This document shows positions 1-8,133 of a stretch of DNA of 64,000 nt, in pieces (position 1 is the first letter of the stretch; each line of letters begins with the position of its first letter). The stretch comes from Yinghuangia elevatio (lineage in GTDB: Bacteria; Actinomycetota; Actinomycetes; Streptomycetales; Streptomycetaceae): NCBI RefSeq assembly GCF_040649515.1, contig NZ_JBEZFP010000034.1, forward strand, positions 11,061-75,060. The letters run 5' to 3'. The notes beneath the pieces were generated by a model. The model saw only the letters and a program-made list of their open reading frames with translations. It did no database searches and was not told where the DNA came from. The position numbers and the translations under genes were made by a program.

Positions 1-2
1 GG

Positions 3-1661
3 CGGGTGTGGCATCCGCTGGAACCGACCCCACACGAAGCACTGTTCGCCGGCGTCGACCGGGTCGGGCCCCGGACGGTGCTCTGGCTCAACGAAGCGCA
101 GCGCTACCTCCTCGACCCCGGCCCCTACGGCGGCCGGCGCGCCGCGGCCGCGCTGCAGACGCTGCTCGCTCGCGCACGCGGCAGCGGCGGGCCCGTGGTG
201 GTACTGGCCACGCTGTGGCGCGAGCACTGGAACACGCTCACCGGCCCCCCCGGAGCCGACGGCACGGACTGGTACGCCCAACAACGCGAGCTGCTGGCCG
301 GGGCCAGCCTGCACACCACCATCCCGGACCGATTCACCCCCGACGACCTCGCCGCGCTCCGCGCCGCCGCGCGGGACGACAGCCAGCTGCGGCTCGCCTC
401 CGAACACGCCGCCAACACCGGCGAAATCACCCAATTCCTCGCCGGCGCGCCCTGGCTTCTAAACCGCTATGACAACGCCGACGTCGGAGCGAAGGCATTG
501 CTCCACGCAGCGATGGACTACCGCCGCTTGGGCCACTCGGAGATTCTGCCCCTCGACCTGCTCGCCGACGCTGCCCCCGGCTACCTCACCGACCGCGAAT
601 GGGACGAACTGCCCGACCATTGGCTGGAGGACGCCGTCACCTACTGCGCCCAGCGTCGCCACCGCGTCGCAGCCCCGCTCGGGCGCGTACGTCCCCGGCC
701 TGGGCAGTCCGTGCAGGGCCCTGCTGTCGGATTCCGGCTCACGGACTTCCTCGACCAGCACGGTCGCCGTACCCGTCGGATACAGCGCTTGCATGTGACG
801 TTCTGGGAAGCCGCCGCCCGCCACACCCGCGCTCACAGCGACCTGGTAGCCCTGATGACTGCCGCAGCCGCGCGTCTGCGTTTCCGACACGCCACCCTCC
901 TGGCCTGGGCGGCGGCCGACGCCGGAGACGAGTCCGCGCTCCGTTGGTTGGCTGTGCGGGCGGATGAGGCGGGCGACGGCGCGGAGGCGGAGCGCCTGGC
1001 CCGGGCGGCGGCCGACGCCGGAGGTACGACCACGCTCCGTTGGTTGGCTGTGCGGGCGGATGAGGCGGGGAACGGCGCGGAGGGGGAGCGCCTGGCCCGG
1101 GCGGCGGCCGACGCCGGAGACCCGTCCGCGCTCGCGTGGTTGGCTGGGCGGCGGGACAGGGCGGGGAACGGCGCGGAGGGGGAGCGCCTGTTTCGGGCGG
1201 CGGCCGACGCCGGAGATACGACCGCGCTCGTGCGGTTGGCCGAGCGGCGGGAAAGCGCGGAGGCGGAGCGCCTGGCTCGGGCGGCGGCCGACGCCGGAGA
1301 CCCGTCCGCGCTCGCCCAGTTGGCCCTGCGGCGGGATAAGGCGGCCGACGGCGCGGAGGGGGAACGCCTGGCCCGGGCGGCGGCCGACGCCGGCGACGCG
1401 TCCGCGCTCGCGTGGTTGGCTGCGCGGCGGGACAGGGCGGGGAACGGCACGGAGGCGGAGCGCCTGGCCCAGGTAGCCGCCGACGCCGGACATGAGGCCG
1501 CACTCATCGGGTTTGGGCTCTTTTCCAGCCTGCGGGGGCGGCGGTCCCAGGCGGAGCTGATCCAGCGGTACGGCCTCGAACCCGACGGCACCCCCTCCGC
1601 CCCTGGTGACCCGCGGCCCGCTCCCCCGGCGCCGGATCCGCGGACCGGCCCGCCGGCCTGA
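3..1661 (+). CDS. NTPase with C-terminal Sel1/TPR-like repeats (5' end outside window)
   Basis: The frame is open to the left edge, so the N-terminus, including any Walker A motif, lies outside the window. About 550 residues are visible. Near the start TVLWLNEAQRYLL looks like a Walker B strand of a STAND/AAA-type ATPase, followed by VVVLATLWREHW. After a helical middle region the C-terminal 200 residues are alanine-rich helical repeats of 32 residues (ERLARAAADAG.PSALAWLA pattern), resembling Sel1/TPR solenoids. A Pro-rich tail ends the protein. Such actinobacterial proteins usually pair an ATPase or HTH part with a protein-binding repeat array. The function here is unknown. A terminator hairpin follows at 1725. 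Confidence 0.8.
   Translation, partial: RVWHPLEPTPHEALFAGVDRVGPRTVLWLNEAQRYLLDPGPYGGRRAAAALQTLLARARGSGGPVVVLATLWREHWNTLTGPPGADGTDWYAQQRELLAGASLHTTIPDRFTPDDLAALRAAARDDSQLRLASEHAANTGEITQFLAGAPWLLNRYDNADVGAKALLHAAMDYRRLGHSEILPLDLLADAAPGYLTDREWDELPDHWLEDAVTYCAQRRHRVAAPLGRVRPRPGQSVQGPAVGFRLTDFLDQHGRRTRRIQRLHVTFWEAAARHTRAHSDLVALMTAAAARLRFRHATLLAWAAADAGDESALRWLAVRADEAGDGAEAERLARAAADAGGTTTLRWLAVRADEAGNGAEGERLARAAADAGDPSALAWLAGRRDRAGNGAEGERLFRAAADAGDTTALVRLAERRESAEAERLARAAADAGDPSALAQLALRRDKAADGAEGERLARAAADAGDASALAWLAARRDRAGNGTEAERLAQVAADAGHEAALIGFGLFSSLRGRRSQAELIQRYGLEPDGTPSAPGDPRPAPPAPDPRTGPPA
885..1500 (+). repeat. Tandem 96-bp coding repeats (32 residues each)
   Basis: Five to six direct repeats of 96 bp lie inside the first gene. 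One unit, starting at 1257, follows a unit shortened to 84 bp, so the frame is kept. Units share GAGCGCCTGGCCCGGGCGG almost exactly, so the DNA as well as the protein is repetitive. This suggests recent unit duplication or gene conversion. Confidence 0.85.
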
Positions 1662-1724
1662 TCCGGGCCGCGCCGATACCTCTTATACATGTCCCCGATT
1701 CACCGCGGCCGGGTCGGCGGGGCG

Positions 1725-1756
1725 GACGGCAGGGTAACTGGCATTATCCTGCCGTC
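1725..1756 (+). terminator. Hairpin terminator after the NTPase gene
   Basis: GACGGCAGG (1725-1733) pairs perfectly with CCTGCCGTC (1748-1756) around a 14-nt loop and is followed by TTTC. It separates the first gene from the one starting at 1784. Confidence 0.6.
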
Positions 1757-1783
1757 TTTCACTTCGCCATAGGGTCTGTCGTT

Positions 1784-2920
1784 ATGAAGCTTGAAGCCAC
1801 AACCCCTGAGGCGTCACGATGGGAACCCGCACGACAGGTTCGCGGAGTGAAGGCGGTCGGTGTGCTGAGAGTGTTGACCGGGGCGCGACAGTACGTCGGA
1901 CCCGAGGTGCCCGAGGAGGACCGGCCGCACGAGGACCCGTCCGTGCCGCGCCGCTTCGCCGGCTGGGACAGATCAATGAGCGACGCCGAGGCGTTCGACG
2001 GCATGCGGGCGTGGTGGCGGCTCGCGATGCGGGAGGCTGAACGCCAGGCGTACGTCGTCGGCGTCAGCAACGGCGACCGCGTCGTGCGCACCGTGGCCCG
2101 CGTCGACGGCTGGATCGTCAATCCGCGCACCGGGCGCAAGGCCTTCCGCGGGGAGCTGCTCGGCCCCGGCGACCCGGTCTTCGACGCCTACCACCTCCAG
2201 CCCGACCCGGTGTCCGGCCGCAACGCGGTCGGATACTTCACCGACGAGCGCTTCGAACCGGACCAGCCGTGCCGGTGCGGCTGCGGCGCGTGGTCGAAAG
2301 GGCCATACCGTCCGGGGCATGAAGCCGTAGGCGTACGGGACTTGGTCGTCCGCGCCGCCGGGCACCTGGACGCCGCAAGCCTGCCCTATGCCTCACAGGT
2401 GGCCGCCGTCGTCGACTGGTACGACTCCCTGCCCGAGGAAGTCTTGGCCTCCGCCCGCCGTGGTGCGGACCACCGCGAGCTCGCACCGGTGACGGCGTCC
2501 GCGCAGTTCCACACACCCGTTGCCGCCAAAACCCTGGTCGACCTCTTGGCGCGCGACAGCGGGACAGGCGGATCCGAGGTGCCCATCACCGACCCGGCGT
2601 GCGGCACCGCGGGGATGCTCGTGGCCGCCGGTGACGCCGACGACCGGCGCGTGGCGGACGACTTCGACGCGCGGGTGGGCACGCTCGTCGACCATGTGCG
2701 CCGAACGTTCAGCGACTACGTGCTGAGGCCGGTCGAGTCCGGCGCCACGCACGTGGAGATCGAGTTCCGCGTGGACCTCCACGCCAAGAACGGCGATCTG
2801 CGTGTCCTCAGCACTGCGGACGCGACAGCCACTCACCGGCTTCGCGTCTCCCTCGACCCGTTCGCCGCCCCGCGGCCGCCGGCCGCGCACGAGGAGGGTT
2901 CCGCTCATGCCGCGCCCTGA
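1784..2920 (+). CDS. Chimeric hypothetical protein with an HsdM-like motif segment
   Basis: 378 residues from ATG 1784; a shorter start at ATG 1978 is possible. The N-terminal 190 residues hold a Cys pair region (PCRCGCGAWSKGPYRPGHEA) like that of small actinobacterial plasmid proteins. Around residues 243-280 there is a stretch typical of type I N6-adenine methylases: QFHTP (motif X region) followed by DPACGTAGML (SAM-binding motif I, cf. DPACGTGGFL of HsdM). No NPPF catalytic motif follows. The C-terminus runs instead into an unrelated acidic region, so no active methylase is expected. It probably contains a methylase fragment captured in frame. The 3' end overlaps the next small gene by 14 bp. 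Confidence 0.7.
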   Translation: MKLEATTPEASRWEPARQVRGVKAVGVLRVLTGARQYVGPEVPEEDRPHEDPSVPRRFAGWDRSMSDAEAFDGMRAWWRLAMREAERQAYVVGVSNGDRVVRTVARVDGWIVNPRTGRKAFRGELLGPGDPVFDAYHLQPDPVSGRNAVGYFTDERFEPDQPCRCGCGAWSKGPYRPGHEAVGVRDLVVRAAGHLDAASLPYASQVAAVVDWYDSLPEEVLASARRGADHRELAPVTASAQFHTPVAAKTLVDLLARDSGTGGSEVPITDPACGTAGMLVAAGDADDRRVADDFDARVGTLVDHVRRTFSDYVLRPVESGATHVEIEFRVDLHAKNGDLRVLSTADATATHRLRVSLDPFAAPRPPAAHEEGSAHAAP

Positions 2921-3077
2921 CCGGGACCCCGCCCCGGATCCTGTCTCCCTGCCCCGCCCGGCGTTCGAACTGCGGGCCGGCGGGCTGCATATCACTCTGC
3001 AGCGGGTGCCGTACAAGCTCTTGTTGTGGGTCGTCCTGGTGGGCGGACCAACCCTGTACGTCTACCTCACCAGGTAG
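2907..3077 (+). CDS. Small single-pass membrane protein
   Basis: 56 residues. The ATG at 2907 is preceded by a strong GAGGAGG ribosome site and overlaps the end of the upstream gene, so it is probably translationally coupled. A Pro/Asp-rich N-terminus leads to one hydrophobic helix (YKLLLWVVLVGGPTLYVYL) just before the C-terminal Arg. Function unknown; typical of the tiny membrane proteins of actinomycete plasmids and integrative elements. Confidence 0.65.
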   Translation: MPRPDRDPAPDPVSLPRPAFELRAGGLHITLQRVPYKLLLWVVLVGGPTLYVYLTR

Positions 3078-3193
3078 GGATCCCCCGGAGAGAAGCCGGG
3101 CCCTCATACTCCGCCGCGCCCCGACAGGGGGAGGGGGTACGGCCGTCCGCCCGCCCTCGGTCCAGACGCCGGTGTCAGGCGTCCGGGCTGAGG

Positions 3194-3286
3194 ATGCGTC
3201 GTGTGACGCCGACCGGGTTCCAGTACACCGACCCGTACGCGCTGATCGGCGTCCTCGTCACCGGGCTGTCCCCGCACGCCGGGTAG
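3194..3286 (+). CDS. Possible 30-residue protein
   Basis: ATG 3194 opens a 30-codon frame with G or C at nearly every third position, encoding a short hydrophobic peptide (YTDPYALIGVLVTG). No good ribosome site is seen, and the frame stays open upstream to 3026, so it may be the tail of a decayed gene. Confidence 0.35.
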   Translation: MRRVTPTGFQYTDPYALIGVLVTGLSPHAG

Positions 3287-3642
3287 GGCGTCCGTCGTAC
3301 GGGTTCACTTCCGGATCTCGGGCGGACCTTTCGGCATGGTTTGTTTCCTTTTGATATGAATCAAAGTTCCTCAAACCGTCCGCCGGATTTCCGATCGGCC
3401 GCAGACCGATTCCGATGAAGGAGAAAGATTCCTTCATCAATCGGTTGCAGGTCATTTCGGCAACACGAATTGAGTCCTCCGAAGACCCGGATGTCTCCGA
3501 TACTCGTATCGCCTACGATGGGGATGTGTAGAACCTCCGTACCGCGGTACGGCGCCTACCCGTCCGGACGTGTGCCGGACACGCGTGAAGCCCGCCCCAG
3601 GCCGCGAACCAGTGACGGGCTCCACTCTTGCGACACCGCAGG

Positions 3643-3670
3643 CCCTCACGTAGTTGCTGCTACGTGGGGG
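3643..3670 (-). terminator. Hairpin downstream of the small minus-strand gene
   Basis: An 11-bp stem (CCCTCACGTAG with CTACGTGGGGG, one G-T pair) and a 6-nt loop lie 10 bp beyond the stop of the minus-strand gene at 3681. There is no T-tract, which is common for high-GC actinomycete terminators. Confidence 0.55.
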
Positions 3671-3680
3671 TCGCTGTCGT

Positions 3681-3797
3681 TCAGGCCCCGAACAGGATGC
3701 TGATCACCAGCACCACGTAGGGGGACCAGTCGCGCAGCAGCTGCGCGAGACGACGAACGATCCTCCTGCGGTCACGCCGCCAGTGGTGCTTCGGCAA
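3681..3797 (-). CDS. Tiny membrane protein (38 residues)
   Basis: Too short for usual gene callers. The TTG start at 3797 has an AAAGGAG ribosome site at good spacing. The product has a strongly basic N-terminal half (HHWRRDRRRIVRRL) and a hydrophobic tail (YVVLVISILFGA), so it should insert in the membrane with the Arg-rich end in the cytoplasm. A hairpin terminator follows directly, giving a complete transcription unit. Function unknown. Confidence 0.6.
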   Translation of the reverse strand: MPKHHWRRDRRRIVRRLAQLLRDWSPYVVLVISILFGA

Positions 3798-4256
3798 CGC
3801 GACCCCTCTCCTTTCCGTGTCGGCGAGGACGCCCGACGCGTGGGGCGTCCCGGGGCGACGACCCCGGCCGGGGGTCGTCGAACCGCCGGTACGGAGAAGA
3901 GAGTTTGTGCGTGAGACAGCCTAACGAGTCATCCCGGCCCTGCGCCCCGATGGCGGGGAGACGACGCGCCCCCAGCCGCCGCGGCTGTGGTCCCCGAAAC
4001 GCGCTGACACACCTTTCGATGACCAAAGGGACACCAATGGGACACCTATGGGGTCGTTTGTGATCTGGGTCACACGACTTGGTGCGCGGCGCGGCGCGGC
4101 CCGGGCGCTCGGGTGCCGCGCGGGGCCGCCCTCGTGGCCATGGCCGCCAGGGGTGAAGGCGGTTCTCGTGATGTCCGGGGCTCGTCCGGTACCCGGCTGG
4201 GGCGATGTTCACGAGAACGGACGGCATCGCGGAACGCCGCGCGACATAGTGCGGAG
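3798..4256. other. Intergenic stretch without a convincing gene
   Basis: About 460 bp. It must contain the promoter of the tiny minus-strand gene and that of the plus-strand gene at 4257. Near 4028-4050 there are near-repeats (AGGGACACCAATGGGACACC). No RNA gene or protein family was recognised. Confidence 0.4.
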
Positions 4257-4913
4257 GTGACCACTACATCAAACCGTCTGGCCCGGCCGGCGCGGCGCCG
4301 CCGCCACGCACGACTGATCGCCGCGCTGACCACGTTGATCGGAGCCTGCGCCGAGGCGGCCGACGCGGTGTACCGGCCCATCGCCGCCGCCGAGCCCGGC
4401 CAGGAGGCCGTCGAGGTGAGTGTCTGGCCGTGCGTCCAGGTCAGCCTTGCCGCCGCCGACCTGCTGGACCGGGCCCGTGCCGAGGACGACGCCCGGTGGC
4501 CGGACGCCGTGGCGTGGGAGCGGGCGCAGGCCCGGCGGATGTACGCGTCGCGGTGTGCGGTGGCGCAGGCTCAGGAGTTCGTCCAGGGTGACCCCGGCCG
4601 GGACGGTGTGCCGCTGCCGACGGTGGAGCAGGCCGCCGCCATGGACGTGGCGAGCGCCGGTTCCGATGTCGCCGCCCGCTGGCGGAGCGATCCGGGGGAA
4701 GCGGTCGCTCTGGTGCGCGAGTTGACGGCCGGCGGCGAACTCGCCGTGGAGGAGGTCCTCGACGAGGCGGTCGACGCCGCGGTGGTGACCGGTCTGCTGG
4801 CACTCCAGGAGGCGCGCACCGCACCGGACCCGAGCACGGCGGCGGAACTCTGCCTGAACGCCGTCCCGCACATCACGCTTGCGGTCTCCCTGGCCTCGGC
4901 CGACCTGGACTGA
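4257..4913 (+). CDS. Hypothetical alpha-helical protein
   Basis: 218 residues from GTG 4257; the same frame is open further upstream to 4113, but that part is Arg-rich and looks non-coding. The ribosome site is weak, so a leaderless transcript is possible. The product is an Ala-rich helical protein with no recognised motif. A short hairpin follows the stop codon. Confidence 0.6.
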   Translation: MTTTSNRLARPARRRRHARLIAALTTLIGACAEAADAVYRPIAAAEPGQEAVEVSVWPCVQVSLAAADLLDRARAEDDARWPDAVAWERAQARRMYASRCAVAQAQEFVQGDPGRDGVPLPTVEQAAAMDVASAGSDVAARWRSDPGEAVALVRELTAGGELAVEEVLDEAVDAAVVTGLLALQEARTAPDPSTAAELCLNAVPHITLAVSLASADLD

Positions 4914-4921
4914 CGAAGACC

Positions 4922-4935
4922 AGCCCTCGCGGGCT
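4922..4935 (+). terminator. Short hairpin terminator
   Basis: AGCCC-TCGC-GGGCT followed by TTCTCTTCTC, 9 bp after the stop of the gene at 4257-4913: a classical intrinsic terminator shape. Confidence 0.6.
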
Positions 4936-4961
4936 TTCTCTTCTCGGGCCTCTGGCTCGGT

Positions 4962-5219
4962 CTACACGTTCAGGTAGGAGATGGACAGCACGGTGACGGT
5001 CTTCGTGGCGGTGACCAGGAGGACGACGACCAGGTCCGGGGCGGACATCAGGCGCATCGCCACCTCGTCGCCTTCGTCGCCGATGCCGTACGGCCGGGTC
5101 GCGGCGAAGGGGTCGATGAGTGCGTCGACGAGCATCGCGGCGAGGCGTTGGCGGACGGGTTCCGGCAGCGACCGGTAGGTCTCGTGGACGCCGTGGTCCA
5201 GGTAGAGGCGGTAGTTCAC
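4962..5219 (-). CDS. RelE/ParE-like toxin candidate
   Basis: 85 residues. The pattern (basic N-terminal strand, two helices ETYRSLPEPVRQRLAAML, then three C-terminal strands ending VTVLSISYL) fits the RelE/ParE fold, whose members cleave mRNA on the ribosome or block gyrase. It starts 7 bp after the stop of the 97-residue gene upstream, the usual antitoxin-first toxin-antitoxin order. The assignment rests on fold pattern only; key catalytic residues cannot be confirmed by eye. Confidence 0.55.
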   Translation of the reverse strand: MNYRLYLDHGVHETYRSLPEPVRQRLAAMLVDALIDPFAATRPYGIGDEGDEVAMRLMSAPDLVVVLLVTATKTVTVLSISYLNV

Positions 5220-5226
5220 CTGTCGG

Positions 5227-5520
5227 TCACGCCGCTCCGCGCCCCAGCCGCCGGGCCTGCTCGGCGTCGTGGCCCACGGTGTCGGTGGCGTCGGTCAGCT
5301 CGTCCGGGAGGGTGCCGTGCTCGCGCAGGTGGGCGGCGATCTCGGCGGCGCGCTGCTTCGCGGCCGCCAGGTCCGCGGCCACGCCCGCCCACGCTTCGGC
5401 GAGGCGAGGGGTCTCCACGACGGGGCGGAGCATCAGGTCGCGCTGGCACTGGGCGCGCAGTTCGGGGTCGTCGAGCCCGTGGACGATGGCGTCCCACGTG
5501 GCATCCGCACCGATCGACAT
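5227..5520 (-). CDS. Hypothetical protein, possible antitoxin partner
   Basis: 97 residues from ATG 5520 with a GGGAGGA ribosome site; an earlier in-frame start at 5547 is less likely. The product is acidic, Ala/Leu-rich and mostly helical. It lies 7 bp upstream of the RelE-like gene, so it may be the antitoxin, but no ribbon-helix-helix or HTH motif is obvious. Confidence 0.6.
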   Translation of the reverse strand: MSIGADATWDAIVHGLDDPELRAQCQRDLMLRPVVETPRLAEAWAGVAADLAAAKQRAAEIAAHLREHGTLPDELTDATDTVGHDAEQARRLGRGAA

Positions 5521-5622
5521 GCCGCTCCTCCCTTGCGATTGCGTCATCGGTCAGCCTACGCCGCCGCGCCCCGGCTGGGGGAGGGAGTCCGGCTGGCAGC
5601 CTGCGGGGCCGGGACACACACG

Positions 5623-6159
5623 TCAGGCGCCATGGTTGAGGGCGCGGCGGTCGGCGTCGACCGGCCGGGCGCCGATCGCCGCGCGTCGACGTCGGCCTCG
5701 GGCTGCTCCATTGGGATGCACCTCCCACGGGTCGTCCGGCTGGTCGCGGGTGAACTGGGACCCGAAGACCTGCGGGAGCCCGAGCCGCATCCGCACCCGG
5801 TCCAACAGCCAGGCCAGGTCGCGGAACGCCGCTTCGCCGCGCGCGACGGCCGCCGCCAGCAGCGGCAGCGCGGTCAACTGCTCGTCCAGCGGGGCGTGCT
5901 GCACCAGCAGCCACGCGGCCGTCGCCCCGTCTTCGCCGACCATGCTGCGCCCGGGCCAGCCCCGCTCGGTGATCACCGCCATTATCCACGGGGTGTTGTC
6001 CACGTCCACGGCGGTCACCCGCGCCCATTCCTCGTCGCTCGGCGCAGGGCTGAGCGCTTCGCGGGCCTGCTGGTCCCGGTCGCGGCGCGCGAGCAGTTCC
6101 GTGCGCAGCGCCTCGTCCCGCGTGCCGCCGTCGACCGTCGGCTCCTGCGGTTGCGTCAT
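5623..6159 (-). CDS. DUF6624-like protein
   Basis: 178 residues. The middle section (DNTPWIMAVITERGWPGRSMVGEDGATAAW, cited here only as a region at about residues 50-82, followed by LLVQHA) matches the actinobacterial DUF6624 family of unknown function. The C-terminus is Arg/Ala-rich and poorly ordered. The ATG overlaps the stop of the gene at 6156-6383 (ATGA), so the two form an operon. Confidence 0.65.
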   Translation of the reverse strand: MTQPQEPTVDGGTRDEALRTELLARRDRDQQAREALSPAPSDEEWARVTAVDVDNTPWIMAVITERGWPGRSMVGEDGATAAWLLVQHAPLDEQLTALPLLAAAVARGEAAFRDLAWLLDRVRMRLGLPQVFGSQFTRDQPDDPWEVHPNGAARGRRRRAAIGARPVDADRRALNHGA

Positions 6160-6383
6160 GAGGCCTGGTGGATGGTGAAGCCGAGGGCGAGCAGGAAGCG
6201 TTGCGACTCGCGGGTGTGCTGCCGGTGCACCCCGGTGCAGGTGCGGGCGACCTGCTTGACCGGGTACATGTTCCCGTTGACCTCCACGAAGTACGTCCTG
6301 CCGCCCTCGGGGGCCAGTCCGCGTATGCGCGTGTGGACGTCCGCGTGGGTGAGGTCGTACTGCTGTCCCTGGAACTCGACCAC
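6156..6383 (-). CDS. Small conserved protein, first gene of the DUF6624 operon
   Basis: 75 residues. The core is YFVEVNGNMYPVKQVARTCTG followed by a C-terminal helix ending FLLALGF; this resembles a small domain found near nucleases and regulators in actinomycetes, but I cannot name it with certainty. The stop overlaps the next start by 4 bp. Cytosolic, no membrane segment. Confidence 0.6.
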   Translation of the reverse strand: MVEFQGQQYDLTHADVHTRIRGLAPEGGRTYFVEVNGNMYPVKQVARTCTGVHRQHTRESQRFLLALGFTIHQAS

Positions 6384-6525
6384 GTCCGCCTCCTGCTCGG
6401 CCCTGCATCACGGGGATACAGGCAGTCTGGCCGACCCGGACGTCGGTCCGCGGCCGGACGGTCGCCCGAGTTGCGCGATACCGCGGATCTCCGCCGGGGA
6501 CCGCCGCGGCCGGGGACAATCGAGC

Positions 6526-6990
6526 ATGACCAACTCCCCTGCCGCGACCGATCTTCCGCTCGACCAGCTGACCGCCGCGCTGCGCGCAGGCGCGGCCGGC
6601 CACTTGCCCGGCGAGGCGGCCGTCGCCCTGCTCGTCGAGCACGATGTGTGGCCCCGGCGTGCCGACTTCCGCGCGTACATCGACTACACCGACGACGCGG
6701 ACGTCACCGACACCCCGCTCGCGAAGGTCCGCTGGAGCGACGCGGTCGACGCCCGCTTGCCGGGTGCGTCCGGGGAGACGCTGATGCTGCGCATCGCGGC
6801 CAGCCTCGCCGTGGGGACCCCGGTCGCGTTGGCCGAGGTCAGCGCGCTCGGCTGGCACAGCACCGGCCTGGTGCTGCGCGCCCTCGCGCACACCAGCGGC
6901 CACCAGGCCGACATCGCGGTCACCGCCCCGAAGACCTTCGACCCGGACGCGCCGGGCGGCTGGACCACCGAGACTCTGCACAGCTTCTGA
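6526..6990 (+). CDS. Hypothetical protein
   Basis: 154 residues from ATG 6526 with only a weak GAG upstream, so translation may be leaderless. An N-terminal helical part is followed by a segment with alternating short strands (ETLMLRIAASLAVGTPVALA). No family recognised. It is transcribed divergently from the operon at 5623-6383. Confidence 0.6.
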   Translation: MTNSPAATDLPLDQLTAALRAGAAGHLPGEAAVALLVEHDVWPRRADFRAYIDYTDDADVTDTPLAKVRWSDAVDARLPGASGETLMLRIAASLAVGTPVALAEVSALGWHSTGLVLRALAHTSGHQADIAVTAPKTFDPDAPGGWTTETLHSF

Positions 6991-7102
6991 GCACCGACCC
7001 CAGGGGCGGGGCATCGGGTGTCCGCGGCCGTCGTTGTACCCCGGACGGCCCAACGCCCGCCAGACGTGGATGCCGGTGGGCGGTCGGGCCGCGCGGAGGC
7101 TT

Positions 7103-7159
7103 CTACTCGGGAATCACGTTTTCCGCCTGCTGTCCCTTCTGGCCCTGGGTCACGTCGTA
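7103..7159 (-). pseudogene. C-terminal remnant of a cold-shock protein gene
   Basis: The minus strand reads YDVTQGQKGQQAENVIPE then stop. This is the canonical C-terminus of streptomycete CspA-type proteins (cf. FDVTQGQKGPQAENI). Upstream the homology ends abruptly and the RNA-binding RNP motifs are absent. It is a relic of recombination. Confidence 0.65.
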
Positions 7160-7252
7160 GGCAGTCGACGTCCGCCCGCCGCCTGCGTGGGAGCGTGGTC
7201 GGCGGCGGTAGCCTGCCCGTTCGGGGGCTACCCGCACGAAGGGGAGCCGTTG

Positions 7253-7531
7253 GTGGACCACGGCAGCCTGGACGAACTCCTGGGTGAGCCCGGGGAGTAC
7301 ATCGGTGCGCGCCGCGTACGCCGTCCCCGCCCCGCCGCGGGCGTACTCGTCCTGGAGTGGTGGGACGGGGAAGCGTGGGTGAGTGCCGGCGAGTCCGCCG
7401 ACAACGATGGCGTCCGCGCCTGGCTCTCAGGGACCCCGCGCGGCCCGCACCCGTGGCAGCCCGGCACCGGACGCAGGCGCCGCCCACCCGCACCACCGCC
7501 TCCTGGGCGTCACTGCGCGGAGCCCCCGTAG
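7253..7531 (+). CDS. Hypothetical small protein
   Basis: 92 residues from GTG 7253 with an AAGGGGAG ribosome site 6 bp upstream; the same frame is open upstream but has no comparable start. A compact strand-rich core (LVLEWWDGEAWVSAGESADN) is followed by a Pro/Arg-rich tail that overlaps the convergent gene at 7510. Unknown function. Confidence 0.5.
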   Translation: MDHGSLDELLGEPGEYIGARRVRRPRPAAGVLVLEWWDGEAWVSAGESADNDGVRAWLSGTPRGPHPWQPGTGRRRRPPAPPPPGRHCAEPP

Positions 7532-8133
7532 GGGTCCAGGTCGCGGTCCCCGCCGACGGTCATCGCGCGCGCGACCGCGGTGGCGGCGAACCGCGGGATG
7601 TCCTCGTCGGTCCCCCGGCGGAACATCTTCGCGACGTCGAGCGGCAGCGCGGCCGGGGTCCACTCCTCGGGGATCGGCCACATGCCCAGGACGGCGTCGC
7701 GGGCGGCGCGGTACGCGTCCGTCTCCACCATGTCCGGCTCCTCGGGCGTCGACCACGGGCGGCGGGCACCGACCAGCACGAGCACGTCGGCGGAGTACCA
7801 GCCGTCCGGGGCGTTGTCCGCGCCGGGCGTCGGATCGGTGGGCAGCACGGCGGCGTGGGCGTACGCCGGGTACACCTCCCCCGTCGCCTCCCGCCGCAGC
7901 CGCACGGCGCTGTTGGCGACGAGGGCCGCTAGGACTTCCTCCGAGGTGGTCACCTCGCCGGGCGGCGGGGTGTGGGTAGGGGTGCACGGCAGGCTGGTCG
8001 AGAAGAGGTAGCCGACCGCCGCCACGGTGTGCTGCCCGGTGTTCGCCTCGGCAAGGCGCCGCCGGGCCTGCATGTACGTCTCGCCCGTCGCCTGCCGGCG
8101 GGCCTTGATCTCGCGCTTGTTCGGGCCGGCCAT
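7510..8133 (-). CDS. Hypothetical protein with an ATGETYMQARR-type N-terminal motif
   Basis: 207 residues from ATG 8133 (an extension to 8166 is possible). The N-terminal IKARRQATGETYMQARRRL motif is a short helix common at the start of actinobacterial plasmid and island proteins. The rest contains a predicted strand-rich region (WYSADVLVLVGA) and ends DPYGGSAQ. No catalytic motif recognised. The 3' end converges with the gene at 7253. Confidence 0.65.
   Translation of the reverse strand: MAGPNKREIKARRQATGETYMQARRRLAEANTGQHTVAAVGYLFSTSLPCTPTHTPPPGEVTTSEEVLAALVANSAVRLRREATGEVYPAYAHAAVLPTDPTPGADNAPDGWYSADVLVLVGARRPWSTPEEPDMVETDAYRAARDAVLGMWPIPEEWTPAALPLDVAKMFRRGTDEDIPRFAATAVARAMTVGGDRDLDPYGGSAQ

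Noticed and set aside
5120..6990. Long plus-strand frames across the minus-strand operon at 4962-6383
   Set aside because: Arg/Ser/Ala-rich without domains; only the last part (6526-6990) has a plausible start and composition and is annotated.
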